A stretch of DNA of 64,000 bases from positions 5,665,001 through 5,729,000 of the forward strand of contig NZ_CP077089.1 of assembly GCF_014268445.2 (NCBI RefSeq), written 5' to 3'. Position 1 is the first letter of the stretch; every line of letters starts with the position of its first letter. Made by a program: the position numbers and the translations under genes. This DNA is from Pseudomonas tensinigenes. Its GTDB lineage: Bacteria; Pseudomonadota; Gammaproteobacteria; Pseudomonadales; Pseudomonadaceae. The notes beneath the pieces were generated by a model, which was given only the letters and a program-made list of their open reading frames with translations, made no database searches and was not told the origin of the DNA. This document shows, in pieces, positions 24,669 to 34,892 of this stretch.

Positions 24669-27600
24669 AGGCGCACAAAGGCGTCTCGACGTGGTGCATC
24701 GATCACCCGGTCGCAACCATTCTCCTGACCATCGCGCTGGTGCTGGTCGGTTTGATTGCCTTCCCGCGTTTACCGATTGCCCCACTGCCGGAAGCGGAAT
24801 TTCCGACGATTCAGGTTTCCGCACAGTTGCCCGGCGCCAGCCCCGACACCATGGCCTCGTCCGTGGCCACGCCGCTGGAGGTGCAATTCAGCGCTATCCC
24901 CGGCATGACCCAGATGACCTCCAGCAGTGCGCTCGGCTCCAGCCTGTTGACTCTGCAGTTCACCCTCGATAAAAGCATCGACACCGCCGCCCAGGAAGTC
25001 CAAGCGGCGATCAACACCGCCGCCGGCAAACTGCCCAAGGACATGCCGACGCTGCCAACGTGGAAGAAGGTCAACCCGGCCGACAGCCCGGTGCTGATCC
25101 TCAGCGTCAGCTCGACACAAATGCCCGGCACCGAACTCAGCGACCTGGTGGAAACCCTGCTCTCGCGTCAGATCAGTCAGATCGACGGCGTAGGCCAAAT
25201 CAACATCACCGGTCAGCAACGTCCGGCAATTCGCGTACAAGCCTCGGCGGACAAACTCGCCGCGATCGGCCTGACCCTTGCCGACATTCGTCTGGCGATC
25301 CAGCAGACCAGCCTCAACCTCGCCAAAGGTGCGCTGTACGGCGAATCGAGCATCTCGACGCTGTCGACCAACGACCAGTTGTTCCACCCCGAGGACTACA
25401 GCCAGCTCATCGTTTCCTACAAGGATGGCGCCCCGGTTCACCTGCGCGATGTCGCCAAAGTCGTCAACGGTTCGGAAGATGCCTACGTGCAAGCGTGGGC
25501 CGGTGATCAACCCGGGGTGAACCTGGTGATCTCGCGCCAGCCTGGCGCCAACATCGTTGAAACCGTCGACCGCATTCAAGCCGCCCTGCCCGGTCTCGAA
25601 GCGATGCTGCCGGCCTCGGTGCAAGTGAAAACCCTGATCGACCGCACCCAGACCATTCGTGCCTCCCTGCATGAGGTCGAGATCACCCTGTTGATCGCGA
25701 TCCTGCTGGTGGTGGCGGTGATGGCGCTGTTCCTGCGTCAGTTGTCGGCGACCCTGATTGTTTCGGCGGTACTCGGCGTGTCGTTGATCGCCAGTTTCGC
25801 CCTGATGTACATCCTCGGTTTCAGCCTGAACAACCTGACGCTGGTGGCGATCGTCGTCGCGGTCGGCTTCGTCGTCGACGATGCGATCGTGGTGGTGGAA
25901 AACATCCACCGGCATCTCGAGGCCGGTGACGACATGCGCGAAGCGGCGATCAAGGGCGCGGGCGAGATCGGCTTCACCGTGGTGTCGATCAGTTTCTCGC
26001 TGGTGGCGGCGTTTATTCCGCTGCTGTTCATGGGCGGTGTGGTTGGGCGCCTGTTCAAGGAATTCGCCCTGACCGCGACCTCGACCATCATGATTTCCGT
26101 GGTGGTGTCGCTGACTTTGGCGCCAACACTGGCCGCACTGTTCATGCGCAAACCGGTGCATCACGCCCACGCCAAACCGGGCTTCAGCGAACGCTTGCTC
26201 GGCTGGTACGAGAAAGGCCTGCGCCGCGCCCTCGCCCATCAGAAATTGATGATTGGCGTGTTCGGTCTGTCGCTGGCGCTGGCCATCGGCGGTTACATCT
26301 TTATCCCGAAAGGTTTCTTCCCGGTGCAGGACACCGGTTTCGTCCTCGGCACCACCGAAGCCGCTGCGGATATTTCCTACGGTGACATGGTGAAAAAACA
26401 CTTGGCGATGGCGGAAATCGTCGCCGCCGATCCAGCCGTGCAGGCGTTCTCCCATTCGGTCGGTGTGTCCGGCAGCAACCAGACCATCGCCAACGGCCGT
26501 TTCTGGATTGCCCTGAAAAAACGTGGCGACCGCGACGTCAGCGCCAGCCAGTTCATCGACCGTATCCGTCCGCAACTGATGAAAGTCCCCGGCATAGTCC
26601 TCTACCTGCGCGCCGGCCAGGACATCAACCTCAGCTCCGGTCCGAGCCGCGCGCAATACCAATACGTGCTGAAGAGTAACGACGGCGCGACCCTCGCCAC
26701 ATGGACGCAACGCCTCACGGAAAAACTGCGCAGCAACCCGGCGTTCCGCGATATTTCCAACGACCTGCAACTGGGCGGCAGCATCACCCACATCAGCATC
26801 GACCGCAGCGCCGCCGCACGTTTCGGCCTGACCGCCAGCGATGTCGATGAGGCGCTGTACGACGCCTTTGGCCAGCGCCAGATCAACGAATTCCAGACTC
26901 AGGTCAATCAGTACAACGTGATTCTGGAGCTGGACACCAAACAACGCGGCAAGGCCGAAAGCCTCAACTATTTCTACCTGCGCTCACCGCTGAGTGGCGA
27001 AATGGTGCCGCTGTCGGCGCTGGCCAAATTCGACGCGCCGACCATTGGCCCGTTGTCGATTGCCCATGACGGGATGTTCCCGGCGGCCAACCTGTCGTTC
27101 AACTTGGCGCCCGGTGTGGCGTTGGGTGATGCGGTGATTCTGCTCAATCAGGCCAAGGCCGAGATCGGCATGCCAACCGCGATCAGCGGCAATTTCCAGG
27201 GTGCGGCGCAAGCGTTCCAGAGTTCGCTGGCCAGTCAGCCGTGGCTTATCCTCGCGGCGCTGGTGGCGGTGTACATCATTCTGGGTGTGCTTTATGAAAG
27301 CTTCGTGCACCCGCTGACGATCATTTCGACTCTGCCGGCGGCAGGCTTGGGTGCGGTGATCATGCTGTGGATCTGCGGCCAGGACTTTTCGATCATGGCG
27401 CTGATCGGGCTGGTGTTGCTGATCGGTATCGTCAAGAAGAACGGCATCCTGATGATCGACTTCGCCCTCGAAGCCCAGCGCCACCGAGGCCTGTCACCGC
27501 AGGATGCGATTTTCGAGGCGTGCATCACGCGGTTCCGGCCGATCATCATGACCACCCTCGCCGCTCTGCTCGGCGCGCTGCCGCTGATGCTCGGTTACGG

Positions 27601-27766
27601 CACCGGCGCCGAACTGCGCCAACCGTTGGGCATCGCGGTGGTCGGCGGTTTGCTGGTCAGCCAGATGCTGACGTTGTTTACCACTCCGGTCATATACTTG
27701 TGGCTTGAGCGGCTGTTCCACCGGCCCAAACCGATGCCCTCACCGGCATTGGCGACCACAGACTGA
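24665..27766 (+). CDS. RND multidrug efflux permease, MdtB/MdtC-like
   Basis: A 1033-residue inner-membrane pump of the resistance-nodulation-division family with twelve predicted helices in two halves and large periplasmic loops. The proton-relay motif in TM4 is intact (GFVVDDAIVVVENIHRHLE), and the porter region NITGQQRPAIRVQASADKLA is typical. Sequence flavour (STWCIDHPVATILLT, FPRLPIAPLPEAEFP) is closest to MdtB/MdtC/MuxB-type drug pumps, not CusA-like metal pumps. A single pump gene is present, whereas MdtABC has two. Substrates unknown. Confidence 0.93.
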   Translation: MKAHKGVSTWCIDHPVATILLTIALVLVGLIAFPRLPIAPLPEAEFPTIQVSAQLPGASPDTMASSVATPLEVQFSAIPGMTQMTSSSALGSSLLTLQFTLDKSIDTAAQEVQAAINTAAGKLPKDMPTLPTWKKVNPADSPVLILSVSSTQMPGTELSDLVETLLSRQISQIDGVGQINITGQQRPAIRVQASADKLAAIGLTLADIRLAIQQTSLNLAKGALYGESSISTLSTNDQLFHPEDYSQLIVSYKDGAPVHLRDVAKVVNGSEDAYVQAWAGDQPGVNLVISRQPGANIVETVDRIQAALPGLEAMLPASVQVKTLIDRTQTIRASLHEVEITLLIAILLVVAVMALFLRQLSATLIVSAVLGVSLIASFALMYILGFSLNNLTLVAIVVAVGFVVDDAIVVVENIHRHLEAGDDMREAAIKGAGEIGFTVVSISFSLVAAFIPLLFMGGVVGRLFKEFALTATSTIMISVVVSLTLAPTLAALFMRKPVHHAHAKPGFSERLLGWYEKGLRRALAHQKLMIGVFGLSLALAIGGYIFIPKGFFPVQDTGFVLGTTEAAADISYGDMVKKHLAMAEIVAADPAVQAFSHSVGVSGSNQTIANGRFWIALKKRGDRDVSASQFIDRIRPQLMKVPGIVLYLRAGQDINLSSGPSRAQYQYVLKSNDGATLATWTQRLTEKLRSNPAFRDISNDLQLGGSITHISIDRSAAARFGLTASDVDEALYDAFGQRQINEFQTQVNQYNVILELDTKQRGKAESLNYFYLRSPLSGEMVPLSALAKFDAPTIGPLSIAHDGMFPAANLSFNLAPGVALGDAVILLNQAKAEIGMPTAISGNFQGAAQAFQSSLASQPWLILAALVAVYIILGVLYESFVHPLTIISTLPAAGLGAVIMLWICGQDFSIMALIGLVLLIGIVKKNGILMIDFALEAQRHRGLSPQDAIFEACITRFRPIIMTTLAALLGALPLMLGYGTGAELRQPLGIAVVGGLLVSQMLTLFTTPVIYLWLERLFHRPKPMPSPALATTD

Positions 27767-27775
27767 GGCAGGGTC

Positions 27776-28453
27776 ATGCGCGTTCTGATTATCGAAGACG
27801 AGGAAAAAACCGCGGACTATCTGCACCGCGGTCTGACGGAACAGGGTTACATCGTGGATCTGGCCCGCGACGGCGTCGAGGGGCTGCATCTGGCGCTGGA
27901 AAGCGACTACGCGGTGATCGTCCTCGACGTCATGCTGCCGGGCCTCGATGGCTTCGGCGTACTGCGCGCGTTGCGGGCGCGCAAGCAGACCCCGGTGATC
28001 ATGCTCACCGCCCGCGAGCGCGTCGAAGACCGCATCAAAGGCCTGCGCGACGGCGCCGACGATTACCTCGGCAAACCGTTTTCCTTTCTTGAACTGGTCG
28101 CGCGCCTGCAAGCACTGACCCGGCGCAGCGGCGGCCACGAACCGGTGCAAGTGAGCATCGCCGACCTGTGGATAGATTTGATCAGCCGCAAGGCCACTCG
28201 CGCCGGCACCCGACTGGATCTGACCGCTAAAGAGTTCTCGCTGTTGAGCGTGTTGGCCCGCCGGCAAGGTGAAATCCTTTCGAAAACCGCCATCGCCGAG
28301 ATGGTCTGGGACATCAATTTCGACAGCGATGCCAACGTCGTCGAAGTCGCGATCAAACGTCTGCGCGCCAAGCTCGACGGGCCGTTCGACGAGAAACTGC
28401 TGCACACCATTCGCGGCATGGGTTATGTGCTGGAGAGCCGTGGTATCCAGTAA
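27776..28453 (+). CDS. OmpR/PhoB-family response regulator, heavy-metal type
   Basis: A 225-residue regulator. Receiver domain 1-115 with acidic pocket Glu7/Asp8, phospho-acceptor Asp51 (VIVLDVMLPGLDG) and Lys in YLGKPFSF. A winged-helix DNA-binding domain covers about 125-222 (RAGTRLDLTAKEFSLLSVLA, VVEVAIKRLRAKLD). It resembles CopR/CusR/IrlR. It lies 9 bp after the pump gene and overlaps the kinase by 14 bp, so the pump operon encodes its own regulator at its end. Confidence 0.94.
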   Translation: MRVLIIEDEEKTADYLHRGLTEQGYIVDLARDGVEGLHLALESDYAVIVLDVMLPGLDGFGVLRALRARKQTPVIMLTARERVEDRIKGLRDGADDYLGKPFSFLELVARLQALTRRSGGHEPVQVSIADLWIDLISRKATRAGTRLDLTAKEFSLLSVLARRQGEILSKTAIAEMVWDINFDSDANVVEVAIKRLRAKLDGPFDEKLLHTIRGMGYVLESRGIQ

Positions 28454-29807
28454 CTCGATTGCCCTGCGCCTCAGTGGCATGTTCACGCTGGTGGCGCTGC
28501 TGGTGTTTCTGTTGATCGGCGGCGCGCTTTATCAACAGGTGGACAAGGGACTGGGCCTGCTGCCGGAAGCCGAGCTGGATGCGCGTTACAGCGTGCTCGA
28601 ATCGGCGCTCAATCGCTTCGGTACGCCGGAGCATTGGCTGAAGATAAACGCTAAGTTGAAGCTGCTTGGCGAGGAGGACAAACGCATTCGGTTCTGGGTG
28701 GTGAGTGGCGATCCGGGTTACGAGTATGGTCAGCCCGATGCGGCGATTCGCGCGTTCGCCCAAGGGCCGCTGGGCATGCATGACCTGCAGTTGCCCGACC
28801 ATCCTTATCCACTGAAAGTGCTGCTGACCGAACTGCCGGCCAAGGATCAGCGCCCGCCGCTGCGCTTCATGATCGGCATTGATACCGAGACGTTTCATGA
28901 GACTCAGCACAACCTGTTGATCGCGCTGATCGGGCTGGCGATTGTCGGTGTGCTGATGGCTTCGGCGCTGGGTTATTGGGTGGCGCGGATTGGTCTCAAA
29001 CCGTTGATCAAACTGTCCCATGAAGCCCAGCGTCTGGCGCCGCCGCTGCGGGCCGGGCGCTTGCGTTTGTCACCGCTGCCACCGGAGCTTGAACAGTTTG
29101 TCGACTCGTTCAACTCGACGCTGGAACGGGTCGAACAGGCCTACTCGCGGCTGGAATCGTTCAACGCCGACGTCGCCCATGAACTGCGTTCGCCGCTGAC
29201 CAATCTGATCGGGCAGACGCAAGTGGCGCTGACCCGTGGGCGCTCAGCCGAACACTATTTCGAAGTGCTGCAATCGAATCTGGAAGAGCTGGAACGGCTG
29301 CGCTCGATCATCAATGACATGCTGTTTCTGGCCAGTGCCGATCAGGGCAACAAGGCGACCAAACTCACATCCACTTCGCTGGCGGATGAGGTGGCGACGA
29401 CATTGGAATATCTGGACTTCATCCTTGAAGATGCGCAGGTTGAAGTGCAGGTCAGCGGTGATGCGCTGGTGCAGATCGAGGTCGCGCATTTGCGCCGGGC
29501 GTTGATCAATTTGTTGAGTAATGCGGTGCAGCACACCGGGCCGGGACAGGTGATCGAGGTGCGAATCGAGGTTGAAGAGCATCAGGTGAGTATCGGCGTG
29601 GCCAACCCCGGCTCGCCGATTGCCAGCGAGCATTTGCCACGCTTGTTCGAGCGCTTTTATCGGGTGGATGCGTCGCGCAGTAACAGTGGCAATAACCATG
29701 GGTTGGGGCTGGCGATCGTCAAGGCGATTGCGCTGATGCATGGCGGAGATGTGTTTGTGCGCAGTGATCGGGGGATGAATACCTTCGGGATTTATTTACC
29801 GGTCTGA
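28440..29807 (+). CDS. Sensor histidine kinase partner of the efflux regulator
   Basis: A 455-residue membrane kinase. A GTG start at 28440 (GGAG just upstream) is inferred; it puts the start inside the regulator gene, as is common for this pair. TM1 is about residues 12-32, a short periplasmic sensor follows to about 155, TM2 is about 158-180, then HAMP. The H-box is SFNADVAHELRSPLTNLIGQ with His247, the N-box LINLLSNAVQHT, and the G2 box GNNHGLGLAIVKAIA. It resembles heavy-metal sensor kinases (CusS/IrlS-like). The signal is unknown. Confidence 0.92.
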   Translation: MVSSNSIALRLSGMFTLVALLVFLLIGGALYQQVDKGLGLLPEAELDARYSVLESALNRFGTPEHWLKINAKLKLLGEEDKRIRFWVVSGDPGYEYGQPDAAIRAFAQGPLGMHDLQLPDHPYPLKVLLTELPAKDQRPPLRFMIGIDTETFHETQHNLLIALIGLAIVGVLMASALGYWVARIGLKPLIKLSHEAQRLAPPLRAGRLRLSPLPPELEQFVDSFNSTLERVEQAYSRLESFNADVAHELRSPLTNLIGQTQVALTRGRSAEHYFEVLQSNLEELERLRSIINDMLFLASADQGNKATKLTSTSLADEVATTLEYLDFILEDAQVEVQVSGDALVQIEVAHLRRALINLLSNAVQHTGPGQVIEVRIEVEEHQVSIGVANPGSPIASEHLPRLFERFYRVDASRSNSGNNHGLGLAIVKAIALMHGGDVFVRSDRGMNTFGIYLPV

Positions 29808-29811
29808 AAAG

Positions 29812-30081
29812 CCCCTCACCCTAACCCTCTCCCGGAGGGAGAGGGGACTGACCGTGGTGTTCTTTCGAAGTACGCCGACCTGAAAGCTCGAGTCGAACTC
29901 AGGCTTTGAAAAGCCCCCGATCGGATCCCTTTCCCCCTCGCCCCCCTGGGGAAATGGGACTGAGCGAGTTGTTCTCTCGAAGTACGCCGACCTGAAATAT
30001 CCAGTCGAACTCGGATTCTGAAAAGCCCCGGATCTACTCGCTTTCCCCCTCGCCCCCCTGGGGGAGAGGGCTGGGGTGAGG
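29812..30081. repeat. CTCACCC/GGGAGAGGG repeat cluster
   Basis: It begins with CCCTCACCCTAACCCTCTCC 5 bp after the kinase stop, has two internal units containing GAAGTACGCCGACCTGAAA and CCAGTCGAACTCGGATTCTG, and ends in an inverted copy (GGGCTGGGGTGAGGGGG). The middle hairpins have changed to CCCCCTCGCCCCCCTGGGG. The first hairpin may terminate the efflux operon. Between 30082 and 30224 nothing but the next gene's lead-in is seen. Confidence 0.8.
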
Positions 30082-30224
30082 GGGTTGCTCTTGACTACAC
30101 CGCGATCTTCGACTTTTACCTCCTGCGCAACAGTCATTTATGAAAATCACGCTGTTTCCCAACGCCCGGCAACCTTATCTTTGCCCGCACCAAACAGCAC
30201 TCGCCAAGCGAGAAGGTTTTCAAG

Positions 30225-30446
30225 ATGTCCAACAGTATGGGTATTGCCAGCGCTTTCGTTTTGTCCTCATTGATCCTGTCGCCAATGGCGATGGCTGAAG
30301 AATCCCACGCGTTCGTGGCGCAGAACACCGCGCGCGCTCAAGCGTATGACCAGCATCAGGCAGAAATGATGGCCAAGGCCAAAGACGCGACGCAGGCCCC
30401 TCAGGCTGCAACTTCCCAGGCTCAATCGCTGGAAAAAGACAGCTGA
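30225..30446 (+). CDS. Small secreted protein, Ala/Gln-rich
   Basis: A 73-residue protein with GAGAAGG 8 bp before the ATG and a Sec signal (IASAFVLSSLILSPMAMA, cleavage after AMA). The mature 48 residues are rich in Ala, Gln, Lys and Met (AQAYDQHQAEMMAKAKDATQ) and look helical. No family recognised. A terminator follows closely, so it forms its own unit. Confidence 0.68.
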   Translation: MSNSMGIASAFVLSSLILSPMAMAEESHAFVAQNTARAQAYDQHQAEMMAKAKDATQAPQAATSQAQSLEKDS

Positions 30447-30513
30447 GTCGCGCACCACACCGTTTCCCTCGACGCGGTTGTTTGGCTCTTCCCGTTCAAC
30501 CGTCGTCATTCCA

Positions 30514-30540
30514 GGCCGCTGCCTTTCAGCGGCCTTTTTT
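30514..30540 (+). terminator. Rho-independent terminator
   Basis: Stem GGCCGCTG / CAGCGGCC with a 5-base loop followed by six T. It ends the small secreted protein gene and separates it from the porin. Confidence 0.9.
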
Positions 30541-30573
30541 CGTTGTGGTCTGAAAGCCGTTTGGTTCGTCTGT

Positions 30574-30584
30574 AACAACAAGAA
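30574..30584 (+). promoter_or_regulatory. Possible Hfq/Crc CA motif in the porin leader
   Basis: AACAACAAGAA is a run of AAN triplets that fits the AANAANAA signature bound by Hfq-Crc in Pseudomonas. It lies 50-61 nt before the porin start. A perfect 7-bp hairpin (GCGCCTC / GAGGCGC, 30592-30613) stands between it and the ribosome site. Confidence 0.4.
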
Positions 30585-30634
30585 ACATCGAGCGCCTCAA
30601 AATATAGAGGCGCCAGTTGACCCAAGGAGCTCCA

Positions 30635-31957
30635 TTGCACGTGCGTTACCCAGTCCGTTTCACTCCGTTGTTCATTGCAATTGCCGCAACTATTGCCCCC
30701 ATCGCTCACGCTGAAGAACCTGCTAAAGAAGGTTTCGTCGAAGGTTCGAGCCTCAACCTCAACGCCCGCAACTACTACATGAATCGCAACCGCTTGCAGA
30801 AAGCGGACGACAACATCGAGTGGGGCCAGGGCTTTCTCGGGGTCTTCAAGTCGGGTTACACCGAAGGCACAGTCGGTTTCGGCATTGATGCCCACGCCAT
30901 GCTCGGGTTGAAGCTGGATGGCGGTGGCGGCACGGACGGCTCGAGCATCCTGCCGGTCAGAGAGAACGGCGGCAAAGCGCCGGGGGCTTTTTCCACCGCA
31001 GGGGGCACGTTGAAAATGCGTGCGTTCGATACCGAGTTGAAGGCCGGCGACCTGTTCCTCACCAACCCGGTGATTGCCGGCGGTGACACACGCATGCTGC
31101 CGCAGACCTTCCGTGGTGTGAGCCTGACCAACCACAGCTTCGACGGCTGGTTGATCGAAGGCGGCCAGGCCAGTTTCACCAAGCCTTACAACCAGAGTGG
31201 CCACACGCGCATCGGCACTTCCTACGGGACATTGGCCGACGGCGATGAGAGCCAGCACCTGAACTGGGCCGGCGTCGCCTGGAGTGGTGTCGAAGGCCTG
31301 ACCAGCAGCCTATACGCCTCTGAGCTCAAGGACATCTGGAACCAGTACTACTACGACCTGGATTACACTTGGCAGTTGAACGATCTGGTCAGCCTCAATC
31401 CGGGCGTGCATTTCTATCACACGCAAGACACCGGTGATGCGCTGCTGGGCAACATCGACAACAACACCTACAGCCTGCACTTCACTGTCGGCATCGGTAA
31501 TCACAGCGTTACCGCCGCGTATCAGCGCGTCAACGGCAACACACCGTTCGACTACATCAGCCAGGGCGACAGCGTTTACCTCGACAACTCCCAGCAGTAC
31601 TCCGACTTCAACGGCCCGAACGAGCGCTCGTGGAAGCTCAAATACGCCTACGACTTCGCCGGTGTCGGCATGCCGGGACTGACCTCGGCAGTCTCCTATT
31701 CGCGCGGTACGGTGGACCTGACCAAGGTGGATCCGAACAGCAAAGGCTATTCCAACTGGTACAGCGCCGATGGCCGCAACGCCAAGCATTGGGAGCGCGA
31801 TCTCGACTTGCAGTACGTAGTGCAGAGCGGTCAGGCCAAAGATCTGGCGGTGCACTTGCAATGGGCGACCAACCGTGGCGGCAACGGTTACGGCGTGATT
31901 GATTCGGATACAGATGAATACCGCGTAATCATCGACTACCCGATCAACGTCTTCTAA
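30635..31957 (+). CDS. OprD-family outer-membrane porin
   Basis: About 440 residues with a signal peptide ([14 protein letters not shown]) and a beta-barrel typical of the OprD/Opd family of substrate-specific porins: [17 protein letters not shown] at the first strand, [32 protein letters not shown] and a C-terminal [13 protein letters not shown] with terminal Phe for outer-membrane assembly. OprD porins take up amino acids, peptides or aromatic acids. The start is inferred as TTG at 30635, 5 bp after AAGGAG; GTG at 30641 is the alternative. Single gene; substrate not readable. Confidence 0.9.
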   Translation: MHVRYPVRFTPLFIAIAATIAPIAHAEEPAKEGFVEGSSLNLNARNYYMNRNRLQKADDNIEWGQGFLGVFKSGYTEGTVGFGIDAHAMLGLKLDGGGGTDGSSILPVRENGGKAPGAFSTAGGTLKMRAFDTELKAGDLFLTNPVIAGGDTRMLPQTFRGVSLTNHSFDGWLIEGGQASFTKPYNQSGHTRIGTSYGTLADGDESQHLNWAGVAWSGVEGLTSSLYASELKDIWNQYYYDLDYTWQLNDLVSLNPGVHFYHTQDTGDALLGNIDNNTYSLHFTVGIGNHSVTAAYQRVNGNTPFDYISQGDSVYLDNSQQYSDFNGPNERSWKLKYAYDFAGVGMPGLTSAVSYSRGTVDLTKVDPNSKGYSNWYSADGRNAKHWERDLDLQYVVQSGQAKDLAVHLQWATNRGGNGYGVIDSDTDEYRVIIDYPINVF

Positions 31958-31999
31958 GATCGGCGCCCATAACGCCGTCTTGAATTCAGTGATGCACCC

Positions 32000-32103
32000 T
32001 GTGGGAGCGAGCCTGCTCGCGAAGGCGGTCTACCATTCGACATCTACGTTGAATGGTAGACCGCCTTCGTCGGAACGCCGCCCGGAGCAGGCTCGCTCCC
32101 ACA
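32000..32103. repeat. REP pair (REPIN) with a variant right arm
   Basis: The left arm is standard (CTGTGGGAGCGAGCCTGCTC). The inner part forms a 14-bp palindrome (GCGGTCTACCATTC / GAATGGTAGACCGC). The right arm has TCGGAACGCCGCCCGGAGCA where other copies have TTCGCGAGCA, then the usual GGCTCGCTCCCAC. It fills the gap between the porin and the diguanylate cyclase. Confidence 0.85.
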
Positions 32104-32181
32104 TTAGGAATGGTTTCTGGCTTCGGCTGTGGTGTTTGTGCAACTACGCTTATAAGACTCCCCCCAACCGACAGCCAAATC

Positions 32182-33690
32182 ATGATCGCGAGCCGTACCC
32201 CACCCGTTTCGGGCAAGACCGGACGCCCCGAGCTGCTGCTGATCTGCGGCAGTTTGCTGACCGTGATCGCGATTCTGTGCATCGTCACGTTCCTGCTGAT
32301 CCGCGAGCACGCCAATGCTCAGGAATCAGCCACCCGCAGCGCTACCACCATCGCGCAACTGATCGATGCTGATGTGCTGCGCACCGTCGAGTTGTACGAC
32401 TTGACCCTGCAAGGCCTGATCGCCGCCGCCCAGCGTGATGACCTGCAAAATGTCTCGCCGCAGATCCGCCATCTGGCGCTGTTCGACCGCTCGACCACGG
32501 CACGCTTCAAGGGCGACATCCTGTTGCTCGACAAACACGGCGACGTGATCGCCGACTCCTCGCGGGTCGAGCCGAAACCGGGAAATTTTGCCGACCGCGA
32601 TTACTTCCTCGCCCACGCGTTCAACCGCGATGTCGGCATGTTTATCAGCCGCCCGTTCAAGACCCGTTGCGACTGCGACGAAGCCAACCAGTGGCGAATC
32701 AGCTTCAGCCGACGGATTTCCTCGGACACCGGTGAGTTCGCCGGTGTGGCCGTGGCGTCGATGAAGCTCGACTACTTCGACCAGTTGTTCAACAGCCTCG
32801 ACATCGGCAAAGACAGCACGTTGAACATCATCGATAACGACGGCGTCCTGCTGGCGCAAAAGCCCTATTTGCAAAGCGACTCCATCGGCAAAAGCTTCGG
32901 CAACCGACCCAACGTGATACGGATTCTGCTCGACAAGAGTGGCAATGGCAGTTTCAACAGTGTTTCGAGCATCGACCATCAACAGCGCCTGTATACCTAT
33001 TCGCGGGTCGGCAATCTGCCGTTGATCGTGATGGTCGCGCTGTCCAGCGACGAGGTATTCGGCACTTGGCGTCGTACCGCCCTGTTGATCAGCGGCGCCA
33101 CGGGGGTGTTGTGCGTGGGGTTGCTGTGGCTGACCTGGCTATTGGCTCGAGAGTTGCGCTTGCGCCAACGGGCCGAGCGCGAACTGGCACAACTGGCCGC
33201 CACCGACGCGCTGACCGGTGTGGCCAATCGGCGGATGCTCGATCAGGCGTTGCGTCATGAGTGGTTCCGCGCCCAGCGCTCGGGTAAACCGATGTCGGTG
33301 ATGATGATCGATGCCGATCACTTCAAGGCGTTCAATGACCGCCATGGGCATCAGGCCGGGGATCAGGCGTTGAAGACGCTGGCCAAGGTCATTACTGAAA
33401 ATGTGCGGCGACCGGCGGATCTGGTGGCGCGTTATGGAGGAGAGGAGTTTTCGGTGATTCTTGCCGAGACTCACGGCAGTGGCGCGCAGCAGATTGCCGA
33501 GCATATTCGTCAGGCTGTGGAACAGTTGCCGTTGGTCGACGGGGCCGGGCGGCCGATGACCGTGAGTATTGGCATCGCCACATGGACGGCGGCGAGCGAG
33601 ATGACGCTGGAGCAGTTGCTGTTTGCGGCGGACAAGGCGTTGTATCAGGCCAAGGAAGGTGGGCGCAATCGGGTGGTGGTGGCTGCCTGA
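32182..33690 (+). CDS. Membrane diguanylate cyclase with periplasmic dCache-like sensor
   Basis: A 502-residue protein from the ATG at 32182; the frame is open further upstream but runs through the REP pair. TM1 is about residues 17-39, a periplasmic sensor of the Cache/PDC type spans about 45-295 (LLDKHGDVIADSSRVEPKPG, FADRDYFLAHAF, and a CDCD pair), and TM2 is about 300-320. The GGDEF domain covers about 335-500, with active-site GGEEF at 419-423 and a product-inhibition I-site RPAD five residues before it. It should make cyclic di-GMP and be feedback-inhibited. Ligand and output unknown. Confidence 0.93.
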   Translation: MIASRTPPVSGKTGRPELLLICGSLLTVIAILCIVTFLLIREHANAQESATRSATTIAQLIDADVLRTVELYDLTLQGLIAAAQRDDLQNVSPQIRHLALFDRSTTARFKGDILLLDKHGDVIADSSRVEPKPGNFADRDYFLAHAFNRDVGMFISRPFKTRCDCDEANQWRISFSRRISSDTGEFAGVAVASMKLDYFDQLFNSLDIGKDSTLNIIDNDGVLLAQKPYLQSDSIGKSFGNRPNVIRILLDKSGNGSFNSVSSIDHQQRLYTYSRVGNLPLIVMVALSSDEVFGTWRRTALLISGATGVLCVGLLWLTWLLARELRLRQRAERELAQLAATDALTGVANRRMLDQALRHEWFRAQRSGKPMSVMMIDADHFKAFNDRHGHQAGDQALKTLAKVITENVRRPADLVARYGGEEFSVILAETHGSGAQQIAEHIRQAVEQLPLVDGAGRPMTVSIGIATWTAASEMTLEQLLFAADKALYQAKEGGRNRVVVAA

Positions 33691-33714
33691 ATGTTCTGGG
33701 GCGATCGCACCGAC

Positions 33715-33785
33715 GCCTTCGCGAGCAGGCTCGCTCCCACATTTGAAATGCATTCCCCTGTGGGAGCGAGCCTGCTCGCGAAGAG
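33715..33785. repeat. REP pair (REPIN)
   Basis: Inverted arms (CCTTCGCGAGCAGGCTCGCT and GTGGGAGCGAGCCTGCTCGC) with spacer TTTGAAATGCATTCCC, nearly the same spacer as at 18068. Confidence 0.9.
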
Positions 33786-33814
33786 GCCGGATCAGCCACT
33801 AGAAAAATTGCAGG

Positions 33815-33849
33815 CATAAAAAAAGGCCATCCGAGGATGGCCTTCAAAA
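33815..33849 (-). terminator. Terminator of lpxC / end of the dcw region
   Basis: A 10-bp stem AAGGCCATCC / GGATGGCCTT flanked by A-runs on the left (T-run on the minus strand), 20 bp beyond the lpxC stop. It may work in both directions. Confidence 0.9.
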
Positions 33850-33868
33850 AACTAGAGAGGTTTTTTAC

Positions 33869-34816
<948 letters not shown>

Positions 34817-34832
34817 TCAACAAAGGCTGGCG

Positions 34833-34841
34833 ATGATAGCA
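34833..34841 (-). promoter_or_regulatory. Probable extended -10 promoter of lpxC
   Basis: On the minus strand TGCTATCAT carries the TGN extension before a good -10 (TATCAT). It would give a leader of about 45-50 nt before lpxC. No clear -35 at the normal distance. Confidence 0.45.
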
Positions 34842-34892
34842 GACCATGCCTTTGCTGAACACCAATCACCTTCATAGCCCTGATACATTCCA

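Noticed and set aside
24770..26944. A 724-codon open frame opposite the RND pump gene
   Set aside because: It is an antisense shadow created by high-GC codon use; its translation is low-complexity (Asp/His/Gln/Arg-rich) and the pump on the other strand has full family motifs.
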